From contig JAJEKV010000188.1 in the NCBI GenBank assembly GCA_021234155.1, forward strand, positions 84,939 to 148,938: 64,000 nt of DNA, written 5' to 3'. Under the pieces are notes generated by a model. It worked only from the letters and a program-made list of their open reading frames with translations, was not told where the DNA came from and did no database searches. Both the position numbers and the translations under genes were made by a program. Positions 44,100 through 57,700 of this stretch are shown here, piece by piece; within the stretch, counting starts at the first letter, position 1, and the number at the start of each line of letters is the position of its first letter. Source of the stretch: Isoetes taiwanensis (taxonomy: Eukaryota > Streptophyta > Lycopodiopsida > Isoetales > Isoetaceae).

Positions 44100-45440
44100 A
44101 CCGCATGATGGGGACAACTTCTTTACCGCTATCTCAATGATCTTTGGTAGGGTGTTGGGAAGGTCACGCCCAGCTTTCCCACAATCAATAATGGCCCTGC
44201 TGGTCAAGGTACTCCATACCTATTATCAAGTCAGTACTTGCCAATGTCCCATTGCCGCCCCCATGCGGATCTTAATCCCGGCTAAGTCGATGTCAAAGTT
44301 GATTCTTTTACCCGATGCGCCTTCTTGCTCCACTTGCTAAGACAAGCGGGCCTTAGCTTTTGACTTTAATGGTTTCAACTTCAACATTTGAACCATGCGG
44401 GGAGATGCAAAGTTATGGCTACTTCCGAATCTATTAGGACTATAAATGACTTGGCCTTGGCCTTTCCCTTTGTGGAAATTACTTTATCTTGGCTCTCTTT
44501 ACCTTGCTGTATCTATTGCGGCAAAGATATGACACTCACCACAGATGTAGTCGCGGGCCTCCTGCGCCCGTCGTCGTCCGGGCGACAGTGTCCCAATCTC
44601 CCAACTCTGCTAGTATTTGCCTCATGACATATGGGGTTTGTTTGTCCTATGGCTGTTGGAAACACACAAGCAAAGCTGCTTTTCTATGCACTCCTGTCTC
44701 TTTTTCCTTGGGCATGGCCTCGAGAGAAAGGATCGCTTTGCTTTGGAGTAGTTTGACCCTTCTGTTTGTCTTTGAAGGACACACTGCTTCTTCTCCTGTT
44801 TGTTTCCCTTGATTGCCACTATATGGGGTTCTAGCTGGTCGGGGGGTTTGTTCTCGGGCTAAAACGCACTTGCTGCCTTGCCTTTATCTTGGTATCTTGT
44901 TGCCTCTGCCGCTATTCGAGGTCTGTCCCTTGCAAGCTTATTGCCTTGGACTCGCTTAGATACCGTTCTAGGGTTTATTGCCCTTACAAGCTTTGGGATC
45001 TCCTCATTAGGACCTTCAATGTAGCTTTCTTTGCATGCTTCTCACTAACTTTGGCACATCTGACCTTAGCCTCATAAATTCCTCTCGTGTATTTATGTCT
45101 TGACTTGTTGCCTTTACCCAGCACAATAGAAGCCTCTTTGCATCATCTTTGGACTTGTGCTCTCTTGGGGCGTAATAGGCGGCAGAGGCTTTAGCAAACT
45201 TCTTGAACTTTTGCAAGCATCCTGCTTAAGCCATGAGCCTTGGCATAGCCCTTCCAAATGCGCGTCTTTGCTCCCTTAGGGTTATTTATTTGCCACCTGC
45301 CTTTATCATATCCTTCATACCATAGGCATTGGCGTATTAGGCTCATCTCGTCAAGCCAAGCCTCTGCTTCCATGCCTGACGCTGATTTTCTTTGTGAGAA
45401 ATTGCTTTCGAGCTTCACGGCCTTCCAAACATTTCCCAAT
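44100..45440 (-). pseudogene. Gypsy gag and protease, unit 1
   Basis: The frame 45439-45191 (SNFSQRKSASGMEAEAWLDE MSLI) has the appearance of a chromovirus gag capsid. A cysteine-rich patch near 44640-44680 may be the zinc knuckle. Near 44440 the reading SFIVLIDSE, followed by VQMLKLKPLKSKAKA in another frame, resembles the aspartic protease active site (LIDSGAT). All parts are in different frames. Confidence 0.5.
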
Positions 45441-45499
45441 CACGAGTCTACTTTCTTACGGTAGTCAGAGGTTCTTGTGTCCTTTATGCGTCCCCTCCG

Positions 45500-48400
45500 G
45501 GGTGGTTCCTGCGCCTTTACGTGCTCGGACTTGGTTACGCTCTTCTTCTTCCTCGGAATGGTCTGAATCGGAACTTAGTCGGGAGGAGTCGAGGCTGGGG
45601 ACCTTCCTCTTGCTCCTCTTCTTGTCTCTACTTGTTCTCCGAGCTGATGCTTGCGGCGTTGGCGTTACCCACCGAACTTTGCTCTGCTTGTGCGGCTAGC
45701 AAGGCCTTTATCTGTTCGAGGTCTGTCCTCATTTGCGATATTTCTTCTTACGAGTCATTTTGTCCAAACTCTTCAAGCGCGGGTTCCTTGCGTGGCGTGT
45801 AGGGGGGGCTCTGTTCCCCTGTAAGTTCAGGTTGTCGTTCTCTGGCGGCTTTCGGGCCTCTATTTGCATACACAAGTGGTTCCATATCTACATGGTTAGT
45901 TTTTCCTTGCTTTCTTGCATTATTTATGTTTGTTGGCATGGTTGAGGGACACAAAATGTATCAACAAAACATTTATAGTGCAAGAGAATATTATATTTAT
46001 ATTTTATATTACACTAATACAAGAACTTGCAACTCTTTGCTAATCACTTACGTTGTTGATCTTAGGTAAGATGGATTATCCTCAAGAACTTTTCACGGGG
46101 GCTGTCCCCTTTGAATGGCCCAAGTTCCTAGAACATTGGCTGGAGATCCACTGTAATGCTCTTGCTAAATCTTCTATTCTGCGGTGGGAGGTATAAGTCT
46201 TTGTCATCAGGCGGTCTTGCTCGCCGCACTTTGTAAGGTATGGCGGTCGAAGAGGCGTCGAGTGCTACGCTCTTTTCACGGGGATTGCATACTTCGGTGT
46301 TAAGGGGTAGCCGTGCATGCCGGCCGAATCTGAGAGTGCTGTCAGCCAAGCGCTACTCCTTCCTCGCCTCACGGGGGAACTTGCGGTGGATAACCCGCTA
46401 TTCTTCCATCCATCGGCAATGGCGGGTAATGGCGTAATGACACGTGCGTTGCGAGATGGGTCCTCGGCTCCCGGTATCCAGCTGGGTGTGCCTTCCGAAA
46501 TCATCAACCCCTTCTGTAATGGTGGCTCCTGTAGTCATCGCATTCTTTGAAGCCCCTCACGAGGTCGAGGTGCTTTTGTCCTATCGAGGGAGTCTTTGCG
46601 GATGAGCTTTCAGATTAGGATGTTTGAGGCGCATAGCGGATCCCCATCTGTTCTGGAGAGCAAAGGAACTCTTCCTCCGTCGGTAGCTTGTTCTCAGCCT
46701 TATGCGCCTCCATGATACGCCTGATGTTCTAACATGAGGCTTGGATGGCGGAGGTAAACTCTCGTGTAAGTGTGGCTTCCCCTTACTTGGAGGGAAAGTC
46801 GAGACTCTCCTCGGGACGATGAAGTCGTCCAAGTCCGTTCGCCAGTTTGGTGCAGCAACTCTTGGTCGGTACTCCCTTTCTGCACTCGGGAGGTTTTGAG
46901 ATATTAAGCAGGGTAGAAACTCCTCACCTTAGATTATAATGGGGGCTAGGAGCTTGTGATGCCTGGCAGGGGTGTAGCGACTCACGAGTGCGGCTTCTTT
47001 TCAGTCTTGCCACTGCTTTCTGCTTTAGCCATTTTGCTCTCTGGCTGGGTGAGGCTTCGACATGCGTCTTCCCTCCTCCTCAGTTCCTGTTCATCGAGTC
47101 TTCTTCCTTCCCTTCTGCTCTGTTCATCTTTGTGTGAGGAGCGGTTGTTCCTTTGCTTTCACGGCTAATGGATCCGTCCATGGGGGAATAGGGTTTCCCC
47201 ACGATGTTCTCGGCCGCGGTGGGTGAGAAAGATTGCGAGGCGGTGTTGAAAGAAGTACTTGGTCTGTTGTGATTAGGACCATTGGCTCAAGTGTCTGCAG
47301 TGCGCTTTGTTTGTGAAGGTATTTGGCGATGTTGGGGACATCGTCTAATGTTTGCCTTGAGGGGGCTGTCTAGGAACAAAATATCCTATACAAGGAGGGA
47401 GTTGCACTAGTATTTGGTTCTACCCTAGCTTGGAACTCGATCAAGACTCTACTATAAGCTGGGGCGTGCAAGGTTGCTTGGGCGTCCACCTCCTTCTGAA
47501 AATCTGGAAGATTTGGTCGGCGTCGGCCTCGGCGAGCGCATGGTATTTGTATTACCATCTCTGGAAATCGAGTTGCCATTGATTAATTGCGAAGAGGGTA
47601 ACAAGCGGTTTGCAAAGAGCGCCTCAAGGAGTTGGGAAATGGCTAGAAGGGCAGGGCGATCTGTAGGGTGCTATGTGAGAAGTGGCGGGGTCTATTTATA
47701 GAAAAGGGGGAAACCCTAATTTTTGGATGACTTGGAAATTTCTCAGGATTGGGTAATTCTAACTTATCCGAGGTCAAAATGGGAGTTTGAGGACTATATG
47801 GGATGCTTGAACAAGGCTAGGTTACCTAAAAGATGCTATACTGAGTGGGTTGAAGGTGACTTTGACAAGTCCCGGGTGAAGAATTGGTAAGAGGTCTCAC
47901 AGCTTTGCGCCTCGCTTCAATCCTAACTTTTTGTTTTTATGATTTAGGCGAGAAGAGTTGAGACATCAGTCCCATTTTAATCAAAGATGTCAACTTGGGT
48001 AAACTAATGGTGTAAGGGTGATGGGCTCATCAAATTAGGTAGAATCGACCCATATTTGGTCAATTTGAGCTGTTTTGGTCAAGCATGGGCGAGGCCCCTT
48101 CAATCCTAACTTTTTGTTTTTTGATGGCGCGAAATGTGGAGACATCATGTCTCTCGCTCCCAATTGTCCTATTTCTTAAATAAAAGCTAAAACTTATTAA
48201 TTTGCTCTAATTACTCAAGTTTATGTCATCAAGGTACACAAAATTGCTCTATATTACAAAATTTTTAATTATTTACAACAAAAAGTTTCTAGGCGTTCTC
48301 CTTAATGCGGTCATAAGACTCATGTCTTGTCGCATTAAAGGTTACCATTGGCGTGGATAGTGCAGTTTGTTGAATCTTCAAATGTTGCACTATCTTTGCC

Positions 48401-50160
48401 TCAGCCGCCTCTTGCATTGCCCAGCGCCTGCGTCAGTGACTCTAAAGTTCATTTCTATAGGCTGCGCATAACTTCACGCACCAACCAGAAGCGAGAGGGC
48501 GACGCAGGGGATTAGGAGGCCGGCTGCTTATTTGAAGTGTCTAATCTCCCTTAACGCTCTTCTCTCCACCTCCTTCCTATCCGCTTTTCTTCCTGGGTGG
48601 CGGCTTGGGAACCTTAGGCTTGGTGGTGGCGGCCCTTAGGGTTTTCTTTGCCGTTGAGTAAGCCCTCCCTCGATGAACTTAACTACATTTTTCTTCATAA
48701 TATTTGTTATAGGCCTCCCATTTCTTCATGTAGGCCTGCGTGCTCTCTCATCTTCTCTCATAAATCTTTACCACTGCCGGTGGCGTAGGCTTCCCGGGCA
48801 GGTAGGTGGTTACCGCTTCTTTCTATCCCATGCGGGTATTAGGGGCTTACGCACTTGATCTTGGTGGGGTTGCTTTCAGTGCGTTGCTCGGGTACTTCAC
48901 CAACAAATTGCAGGTGCTTGGAAAAACTCCCCTGCAGCGTTAGGGTTGAAGTCTTCATCGGAAGAGTCGTCGGAGGAAGGGTTTTGGGGGTTCGTCAGGT
49001 TTGGCTCCTTGATAATAATAATGTTGGGGGTTCGGCCTCTTCCTTGGTGGGGCCTTCGCACATTTCTCCTTCGCCCGACCCGAACTTCCCTTGGCTTTCT
49101 TCTTTCTTCTGCTACCTTTTGTTCCTCCTCCTTCCTTTTCCTCTTTTTGTCTTCCCTTCTCTCTTACTGCTCATTCGTACTTCTGATGAACTTCTAAGAT
49201 CCTGCTACCTCCATTTGGCTCAGGACACATCACTGCTGCTCATCTGCTTTCGAGGATTTCCGTGGAGTCGCGTCACCAGATGGTGCCCTTGTTCTTTTGC
49301 TTTGGATCTCCGGCTCCTATTTCTTCGTACCCTCCTCGTCTCTTGCGTCCATGGGTTCGGTGATGTGGCCTCGTCCTCCTCCACACGCTGGTTGAAGACT
49401 TGTCGATCAAATCGGTGTCTTCCTCTTCGTCAGAAGCGAGCGGCCCTTCTGCGAGCCTCTCCGCAGGCATCTTAGAATGATCTGCGCACCGATTGGCGCG
49501 GCTGGTGGTTTACGCTGGCGGCCTTCCTTAACGATGCATTTGGTTGGGGCCATGTTTCTGGATGCGTCCAATGGGATAAAAGCGTAGAAAGATGCCTAAG
49601 TTGGGAAGAGCGGATTTCTAGGGCTTGGGCGAAAAAAATGAGGGGGTTCTACATCTATTTATAGCTTGTGGAATTTTTAGGTCAAAACTCAAGTTGCTCC
49701 GTTTAACATGCTAAAGGCACCAACTTATCTAAAACTTATACTTATTTCAGACTTTTTCCACCTATATTGGTCTCACGACTTGCCTGGTTCCAATACTAAT
49801 GTTTAGTTTTTGCGCCGGTATGAATCATACATTTCTAGGGTTTTAGGTAATTAAAACATGCTATTCTAACTAATTCCTACCTTAGAATTAGCCTTACCAC
49901 ATTATTTATCTCCAAATTCATCATGTTTTGGTGTTCTTGGCTTCGATGTCTCATAGCTTGCGCCTAAACTTCAAAACAAAAAGTTAGTTTTGCGACTCCA
50001 TTTGTGAGACCACCTCACTTGGAAAATTTTGGCTCATTCTTTTTAATCTTGTTAAATTCAATTTCCTTAATTGTTACTAGCTTAGCATAACTACAAAGGG
50101 TGAGAAAAATTTTTCCCACTTCGAGGCTTGAGGATCTATCAAGTTAGTACTCTTTGGGGA
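45500..50160. other. Long untranslated leader of gypsy unit 1
   Basis: About 4.7 kb lies between the gag start and the primer site. It holds many short open frames on both strands, none recognisable. Direct internal repeats of about 170 bp occur near 47880-48000 and 48080-48160 (caatcctaactttttgttttt, gagacatca). The same features recur in unit 2 near 59290 and 59490, so they belong to the element. Confidence 0.5.
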
Positions 50161-50196
50161 ACATGGTGGTCTTTGCTCTTGGTCTCCAAGAACATT

Positions 50197-50210
50197 GCTC
50201 TGCGATACCA
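50197..50210 (-). promoter_or_regulatory. Primer-binding site of gypsy unit 1
   Basis: The minus strand reads TGGTATCGCAGAGC, the TGGTATCAGAGC primer site with two extra bases (GC) inserted. It sits beside the inner end of LTR-B. The preceding 30 bp match the stub left of LTR-A. Confidence 0.75.
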
Positions 50211-50212
50211 GC

Positions 50213-51769
50213 ATGGCGTCCCCTACTTTCATTATCACGGTGCGCCAGCCGTATACAAACAGGTGAGTTCTTCCCCACACCGACTCCATAGCGTGATACT
50301 GGGGCCCTCCACATATCACTGCACCCGTAAGCGAGTCTCGGTGGGAAGAGTGAAGGTGTCATTCTACCCCGTCTCCCTCGGGGCCTACCTAGGCTGCCGG
50401 GCGTAAACATATACATGCGTCGTAGCACATACATCAACATCCTGCGGACCATCCTGGGAAGGATGGTCCTCCTATCTCTGCATAGACAAAGATCGGCACA
50501 TCACATGGGGATCCACCCAGGGCTCGACTCAAAGGATAAGCGGCGGCTTGGGTCTCCGAAGATTCGTTGCGGGCATGGAATTCATGCAATGGAATTAGGT
50601 GGCATAAGAACATGGCATAGGGTTGTCCACTCCATCACGCCCCTCGTGCACACTTTGCGAGTAGAATTTGAAAAGTGTTAGGACGGCTTGCACGGGATGC
50701 ATAGCCAAAGGGGCTATTCCCTCGGTCTCATCCTCCCGATTCAGATGGGGCAGGTAGGGGATCACTCCCTCGAGAGATCTACATCTTGACTCAAGGTGAC
50801 TAGAGGGCCTTTGCCGTTCGGAGAACCCATGGAAAGTGTACACCACTTCACGGTGCCGAGAGCCATGCCTCACCCCACCGCATTGGTGGTAAGCCATTAA
50901 ACCTAGTCACAATGATCCCCGGTAGGTTTTACACACGGGGGGGATTAAGAATTGAGAACATGAACCTCCCTTCTTAGCGGTCACGGCCCCTCCCCACAAC
51001 CGGTGTGGCTCTTGTACCTGTGCCGAATAATTGTGCTAGAGACTACTCTAGAAGACATCAACTACAAGCTTTAGGGCCTCTACCCCCTTCCCAATACAAG
51101 GAGTTCCACGAGAAATACATCATCCAAATACATCCGTAAGAAGAACTAAAGAACTAGATCCAATCATAGAGTTAGGTTCTTTAGTTAGTATCCAGATCTA
51201 AGATCTAGATAACTACTATGGGCAATTTAATAGTCTAAACCTCACCATTCTATGACTAGAAGACGGTTTAAGCTATTAAATTGACCAAATACCTGATCCT
51301 TGGAGTGGCCCTCCTCGACTCGAGTTCAACCATCCCTGGTTGGTGATGAATTCTGGGAACCCGATGGCGCAATTAAGCAGGCGGAGGCGGGCGTTTTGGC
51401 TCTCTGGGGCAGCCAAAACTGAGCTCTAAAACCCCAGGACCGAAAACTAGCAAGCTAGGGTTTTCCTACCCTAAATAGACATGGGGGTTTTAGGCTAGGG
51501 TTTCCACCACCCAATTTGGCATGTGGGATAGTGGAAAGGCCCCACCTGCCTTTAGTGGCTAGGGTGGCAAAATATGCCAACATGGAAAGGTGCCCTCATT
51601 AATGTGCACATGTGCACATTAATAATATGAACACTCCTAGTAAGTTGCCCCCTAGGGCTACTTACGGCTATCCGTTGGCGTTACCGCCAATGGGTGGTGG
51701 CGTGTCTGGCGTGGCGATGGCGTTACAATGTAACGGCCGGGGGGCGTATCTTTGTCTTTGAACGTCACA
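50213..51769 (-). mobile_element. Gypsy LTR-B (middle LTR)
   Basis: It aligns end-to-end with LTR-A, ending gtctttgaacgtcaca at 51769. It has a primer site on its left and a polypurine tract on its right, so it serves as 5' LTR of unit 1 and 3' LTR of unit 2. Differences from LTR-A are concentrated in patches of small insertions and replacements. Confidence 0.85.
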
Positions 51770-54700
51770 TTCTCCCCCCACCTTGAAATGATGTTGTCAT
51801 GGCAAAGTTAGATCTCCCCACCTTGGGATCTTCCTAACTCGCATCCCGCAATCAACGTGATACCTACAATATAACCTTTATACATTTTATCCGATTACTC
51901 TACAAAAGGTAATTACTTTTAGAACATTATTACGTTATTATATTATGGAATACTTATCAATTCATAACACCATTAACAAAGTTATTCACTATGTTAAGTT
52001 AGACAAAATTTCAACATTTCATATCTATAATAACGTAAGAGGTACTTCTTCATTCCTTGCAACACATTCCAACAAAACTTGTGTTGCAAAAGGTCTTGAG
52101 CTTCGACCTCCTTGTCGCTCCCTGAGCTCTCTTTGCCTGGCAGGTAGGACACCACGTTAGTATCGCTTTTAATTATTTTAATAAGTTTTGGTTATATGGT
52201 GACCAACCCACCTATCTACATGAATGCATGGCTAATCTCATTAGGGAAGAGGATGAATCTTCCATAATGGCCCGTGGAGACGGCGCCTATATGCCTATAT
52301 GCACGCTCATGCACACCTCTAGTTTTCAAATATGGAGGATATCCTTCTGGCGTGGGGAGCGTGAAGGATGGATTCCTCCTATCAAAGCATATATGGGGCT
52401 AAAGGTGCTTTTCCCTATCAATGCATTCCTTAATGACCTCTTTTCTCTCGAGGTCGCGTCTCCTTCCGCGGGGACGAGAAGCAGACTTTCTAATCTACCT
52501 TCCACTGCGCCCAAGCGAAACGTACGGCCATGCCTACATTGACATTACACCGCGCCCCAGAGATCACCGTAGTGGTCTCATCATCGGTAACAACGCATGC
52601 GACCCATACCAAGCATAGGTTGCATGTGAGATTAATCTATACAAGAATTAACTCACGCAAATCGACATGCCCGAGGATTTCTTCTGAGATGACCTTGCCG
52701 TCCCATTGCTCCATAAATTGTGGGCACCGCTTACTAAATTTTCTTAAGTACCCACGCATGCGTCTTCCACTGGCAAGTGTTTCCACTTGACCAAACACCG
52801 GAGGAATTCGGATCTCCTCGTTTTCTTTGGAAAGCTTTATCAAGAATCAATTCGGAACTATTTCAGTGTTCCTCCGGCTATTTCCAACAACGTTGAGTGT
52901 CCAAAACTTCGCCCGGATTTGGAGTATGCTTCTTCAACAAACTCCGTGGAAGACCTTATGAATCTTTAGGGTGTGCTGGCAAATCCAACTTGTAGGATTG
53001 ATTACCTACTCTCTTGATTATTCAAGGGTCCAATTTCACCTTTGGAGCAAGCTTCTTTTGCAATTGCCAATCCTGAGCTTACCGCTTTTACCTTATCTTG
53101 AGCCAAACATCATCTCCAACTTTGAACTCTCTTACTGCTCGATGCTTATCCGGCGATGCTCTTTTGTCGACTTCTTGTCGCTAAAGATACCCTCGAACCT
53201 CTTCCACGAAGCCGCCGCGACATCGGCCAACATCAGCTGCAGAAACTTCTACTTTTGACACCTGGTTGTGCCAAGTGTCCTGAGTTAGGGTAATCGATAG
53301 CCATAATTGATCATAAATGGCAACATTTGGGACGATTCCCTTGTGCTATTGTATGCAAACTCCACCAAGTGAATAAATTCTTCCCACATACTTCGTTTAT
53401 TCCGCATATAGTTTCGTGAGCATGTCTTCTAAGATCCCTGCTGGTCCGCCTCCGTCCCGCCATCCGTCTGAGGATGATACGCCGCGGCTCATGGATAGCT
53501 TGGTCTGAATTGTCGAAAGAGGTCTTGCCAAAAGGCACTCATGAACTTTCGATCTCCGGTCTGAGATAATCTCCTTGGCATGCCATGAAGCCCCAAGATC
53601 TCTTTGGTGAAGAGCTTTGTCATATCCATAGTGTATCTCTGGGTCCCCGCAAGGCACAAATGTGCCATCTTTGACAACTTGTCGACCACTACCATCAAGG
53701 CATCCTTGCCTCTCGGCCGTTTTGGGAGTCCTGTGATGAAATCCATGCTGATGACCTCCCACTTAGCATTTGGCACCGCTAATGGCTCTAATGCCCCCTC
53801 GAATTGCTGCGCCCGCCTTCGTCACGGGCATAGCCGACATTCCTTGATGTAGCGAGCTATTTGTTTCTTCATTCCCTATTAATAATAGGCAAGACTTTGA
53901 AAATATGTTTTCATGAATCCCGCGATGGCCAGCTATTGGGCTGTTGTGTGGTCATGGAGGATCAACTTCCTTACACCGATGATCGGGCACGCACAACTTG
54001 TTCTTATGGTATAACAGGTTGCCTTCCTTCTTATAATGCTTGAAGGCCTCCCGCCTTTTTATCCGCTCTAGCCTCCTTAGAGAGGCTTTGCCCATACTTC
54101 CCCGAATCCACATCCGCTGGCAAGGACTCTTCAATCCTCTTACCAAAGTCATTGGAGAGCCGCCGAAATTGTATTGCAATGCACTCTAGTTGTCGGGATG
54201 CCTTGAAAGCGATATCGCTACCACATTGAGCTTCCCCGCCTTGTAGACTATATCAAAAGTCAGGCCCCGAGGAACCCATCCATCTCCCACGCTTAAGACA
54301 GGTGTGGTTGCGTGAATACATATTGGAGGCTGATGGCTCAGATCCAATTGGAACTTCCTTCCCAAGAGGTAGTGCCTCCATATTCTTAACGCCCGATAAC
54401 CGCAAGCAATTCCCGATCGTGTGTTGTAGCGGCCCTCAAGGCCGTGCTCATCTTCCCGAATCATACGCCACACATCATTTTCTCAGATGCTAACCGTGAC
54501 CAGAGCTATCTTACTCGCATCCGCTGTTGCTGTTTATCTTTCTCCGGTCCCGGTTAAGATCAGTTGTTAAAGCCTCCTTCAACAATTCAACCTTTTGGGC
54601 TTCTTGTGCCAATGCTTCTACCCAATCTTTCACCTTCCGCCTCGCCGTCCTGCGAATCCATATGGCATATCTTAGCAAGTTCTTCACGAACTTCCCCAGG

Positions 54701-57700
54701 TAATTCGCTAGACCGAGAAAAACTTCGACTCGTGGCACACTCCGCATACGGGCCACCAATCACCTGCCCAACCTTTGCTGGGTCCGCCGAGATGCCTCTC
54801 ACGAGATCACATGACCAAGGTATTCCACCTTCTCTCCGCTATGGCGGCACTCGACAACTTACGCATAACCGTGCCTCCTCAACTTCTAGCACCCTTTTCA
54901 AGTGTTGCACGTGTTTCTTCAAGGGATCCGCTATACACCAAAATGTCATCAAAGAAAACAATCACAAAGGTGTCCGTGAACTCCCCGAAGATATCGCTCA
55001 TGAGCCTCATGAACGCTATGGGGCATTTGATGTCGAAAAGGCATCACCGGTGGAACTCATAATGCCCATACCCGGCACTCGGCATGGCCTTGTGGATATC
55101 CTCCTCCTTTATCCGCGACTGTGGTAACCCGACCTTAAGTCGATTTTGAGAAGATCTTTGCTCCTTGAAGCTGATCCATCAAGTCGCCTGATCTTGAAGC
55201 GCATACTTGTTCTTAATGGTGTGCTTATTCAACTGCCTATAGTCTATGCACATCCTCAAAGATCCATCCTTCTTCTTGACAAAAAGAATGGGCGCCTCCA
55301 AATGGCGAGACACTAGGTCTAATGAAACCTAGGGTCGAGCAGCCTCCCGTGAATCGCTTTTTTAGCTCCGGCTAACCCCAAGGTTGTCATTCTATATGGA
55401 GCCTTGCTTGTCGGTTTTGTTCCCCTGCTCGAGTGCTATCTCGCACTCGACCCCTATAAGGAGGGAGCCGCTTGATCTCATCTCGAAAGAGATCGTGGAA
55501 CTCCGCGGATCAACTTAGCTATTTGCCCCAAGCAACTTGTCTGAGCATCTTGTCTTCTTTGTTTCCTTCCAATTCCGCTCACTAACTTCAAGCTTGAAGA
55601 TGTATGCTACCCGCTCACCTTGATGCACTTGAACAGCTGCTTAGAAGACATACACCCATGATGGGACAACAACTTTAACTGTTATCTCAATGATCTTGCT
55701 CGCTGCAAGTGTTGGGAAGGTCACCTTCCGCTTCCACAAACTGGTCAATGGCCCCTGCTGGTCCAAGGTACTCCATACCTATTATCAAGTCATATTTGCC
55801 GATGCTCATTACCTCCGCCCCTATCTGGATCTTTAATCCCCAAGTAAGTCGATGTCGTTGATTCTTTTTACCCGCCTGGCCCCGCCTTTACGCGGCCCAC
55901 TTGCTAAGACAACGGGCCTTGGCTTTGACTTTAATGGGTTTCAACTTCAACATTTGAACCATTCCTGGGAGATGCAAAAGTTATGGCTACTCCCTAATCT
56001 ATTAGGACTATAAAATGACTTGGCCTTGGCCTTCCCAATCGTGGAAATTATTTTATACTCCGCTTGCTCCTCCAGAGATTCATTGCGGCAAAGATATGAC
56101 ACTCACCCCGAATGTAGTCGCTGTGGCCTCCCCGCTGGCCGCTGCCGTATTGAGTGTCCCAATCTCCCAACTCGCTAGCGCCTGCACTATGACATATGGG
56201 CCATCATTCCATGGGCCCTCTGGCTGGAAACACCTCAAGCAAAGCCGCTTCTATGCACTCCTGCTCTTTTCCTTGCATGGCCTCGCAGAAAGATCGTGAC
56301 CCATGGAGAGTTTGACCCTCTTCCTCGTTTGTCTTTCTTTGAAGGACACTCGCTTCTTCTCCTTCATTGCTTCCCTTGATTGCCACTATATAGTTCTACC
56401 GGTCCTCGGGTCGGTCGTTTCCTGCTAAACCGCCCGCCGCCTTTGCCTTTATCTTGCAGTAATACTGCTGCCCTCCCGCCCGCTTATTCTCGAGGTCCCG
56501 TCCTTGCGCTATTGCCTTGACCCGCCTCCGATACCGCTCTAGGGTTTATTGCCCTTACAAGGGACTCCCCATCTCGCACCCTTCAATGTAGCTTCCACTG
56601 AGATACCTGACTTGTGCCTCTTGAACGACGATTAGCAAACTTGAACTCCGTACATCCCGCTATTACAGCCTTGCATACCTCTTCCACCAAATGCGTGTCG
56701 GCCTCCTTCAGTTCACTGCTGCCACCCCGCCTTTATCCTTATCCTTCATACCATAGGTGCATTGCCGATTCGGGCCATCCTCGCGCTCAAGCCTCCGCCC
56801 ATGCCCGGACTGCCTCGCCCCCCCCTCGAGAATTGCCTCGAGCTTCCCCGCCTTCCAAACATTTCCCAATGCAGTCTACTTCTTCCGGTAGTCGAGGTTC
56901 CTGCGGTCCCTGCTGGTGGTTCCTCCGCCCTGACTTGGTTCCCCTTCCTTCCCGGACCTGAGTCCGAACCGAGGCTTGGGAGCCTGAGGAGTCCGAGCTG
57001 GGGACCCTTCCCCCTTGTCCTCTTCTTGTCTCTACTGGTTCTCCTGAGATGATGCTTGTGCAGCTTGAGTTTTTACCCAACCGAACCCTGCCTCCCGCCA
57101 GCGGCCAGCAAAGCCTTTTATCTGCTCGAGGTCCTATCCTCATTTGCGAGTATTTCTTCTTCTGGAGTCATTTGTCCAAACTCTTCAAGCAGGTTTTGCC
57201 GGGCGTGGCCTCGGGCGGGCCTGCTCCTCTCACAGAAGTTCCCCCAGCTTGTCGCTCTCCCCGCGCCAGCTCTAGCTGCATACACAAGTGGTTCATATCT
57301 ACATGGTTAGTTTTCTTGCTTTCTTGCATTATTTATGTTTGTTGGCATGGTTGAGGGGACACAAAATGTATCAACAAAACATTTATAAGGCAAGAGAATG
57401 TTATATTTATATTTTATATTACACCTAATACAAGAACTTGCAACCACCGCTAATCATCACTCGTTGATGCCTGTGAAGATGGATTATCCTCCAAGAACTT
57501 TTCACTTGGGCTGTTCCCACCGAATGGCCCAAGTTCCTAAGGACATTGGTCGAGATCCAAACCTCAGAATGCCTTTGCTAAATCTTCTATTCTCGCGGTG
57601 GGAGGTATAAGTGGTCAACGAGGCCTTGGCTCGTCACAGAAGGTATGGCGGGTCGAAGACGCCGAGTGATTGTGGCGGACTTGGTGAGCAGGGGTGCCGT

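Larger units (their letters stand above)
40222..50196 (-). mobile_element. Gypsy array unit 1, internal region (10 kb, degraded)
   Basis: From right to left (element sense) it holds a very long leader (50160 to about 45500), gag (about 45440-44600), protease (about 44480-44100), RT and RNase H (about 43870-42300), integrase (about 42290-41260) and a 3' region of about 1 kb. All frames are broken by small indels. Unit 2 has the same plan. The RT and integrase wording is chromovirus-like. Confidence 0.8.

Noticed and set aside
44489-45802. Long plus-strand open frames through the gypsy gag region
   Set aside because: The element's coding sense is the minus strand; the plus-strand frames are antisense shadows rich in Leu, Ser and Cys.
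48855-49475. 206-residue plus-strand ORF
   Set aside because: It lies in the gypsy leader, is Leu/Ser/Phe-rich from pyrimidine-rich sequence, and is not kept in the matching part of unit 2.
54564-55127. 187-residue plus-strand ORF
   Set aside because: It is antisense to the RT of gypsy unit 2 and absent in unit 1 at the same place; a chance frame.
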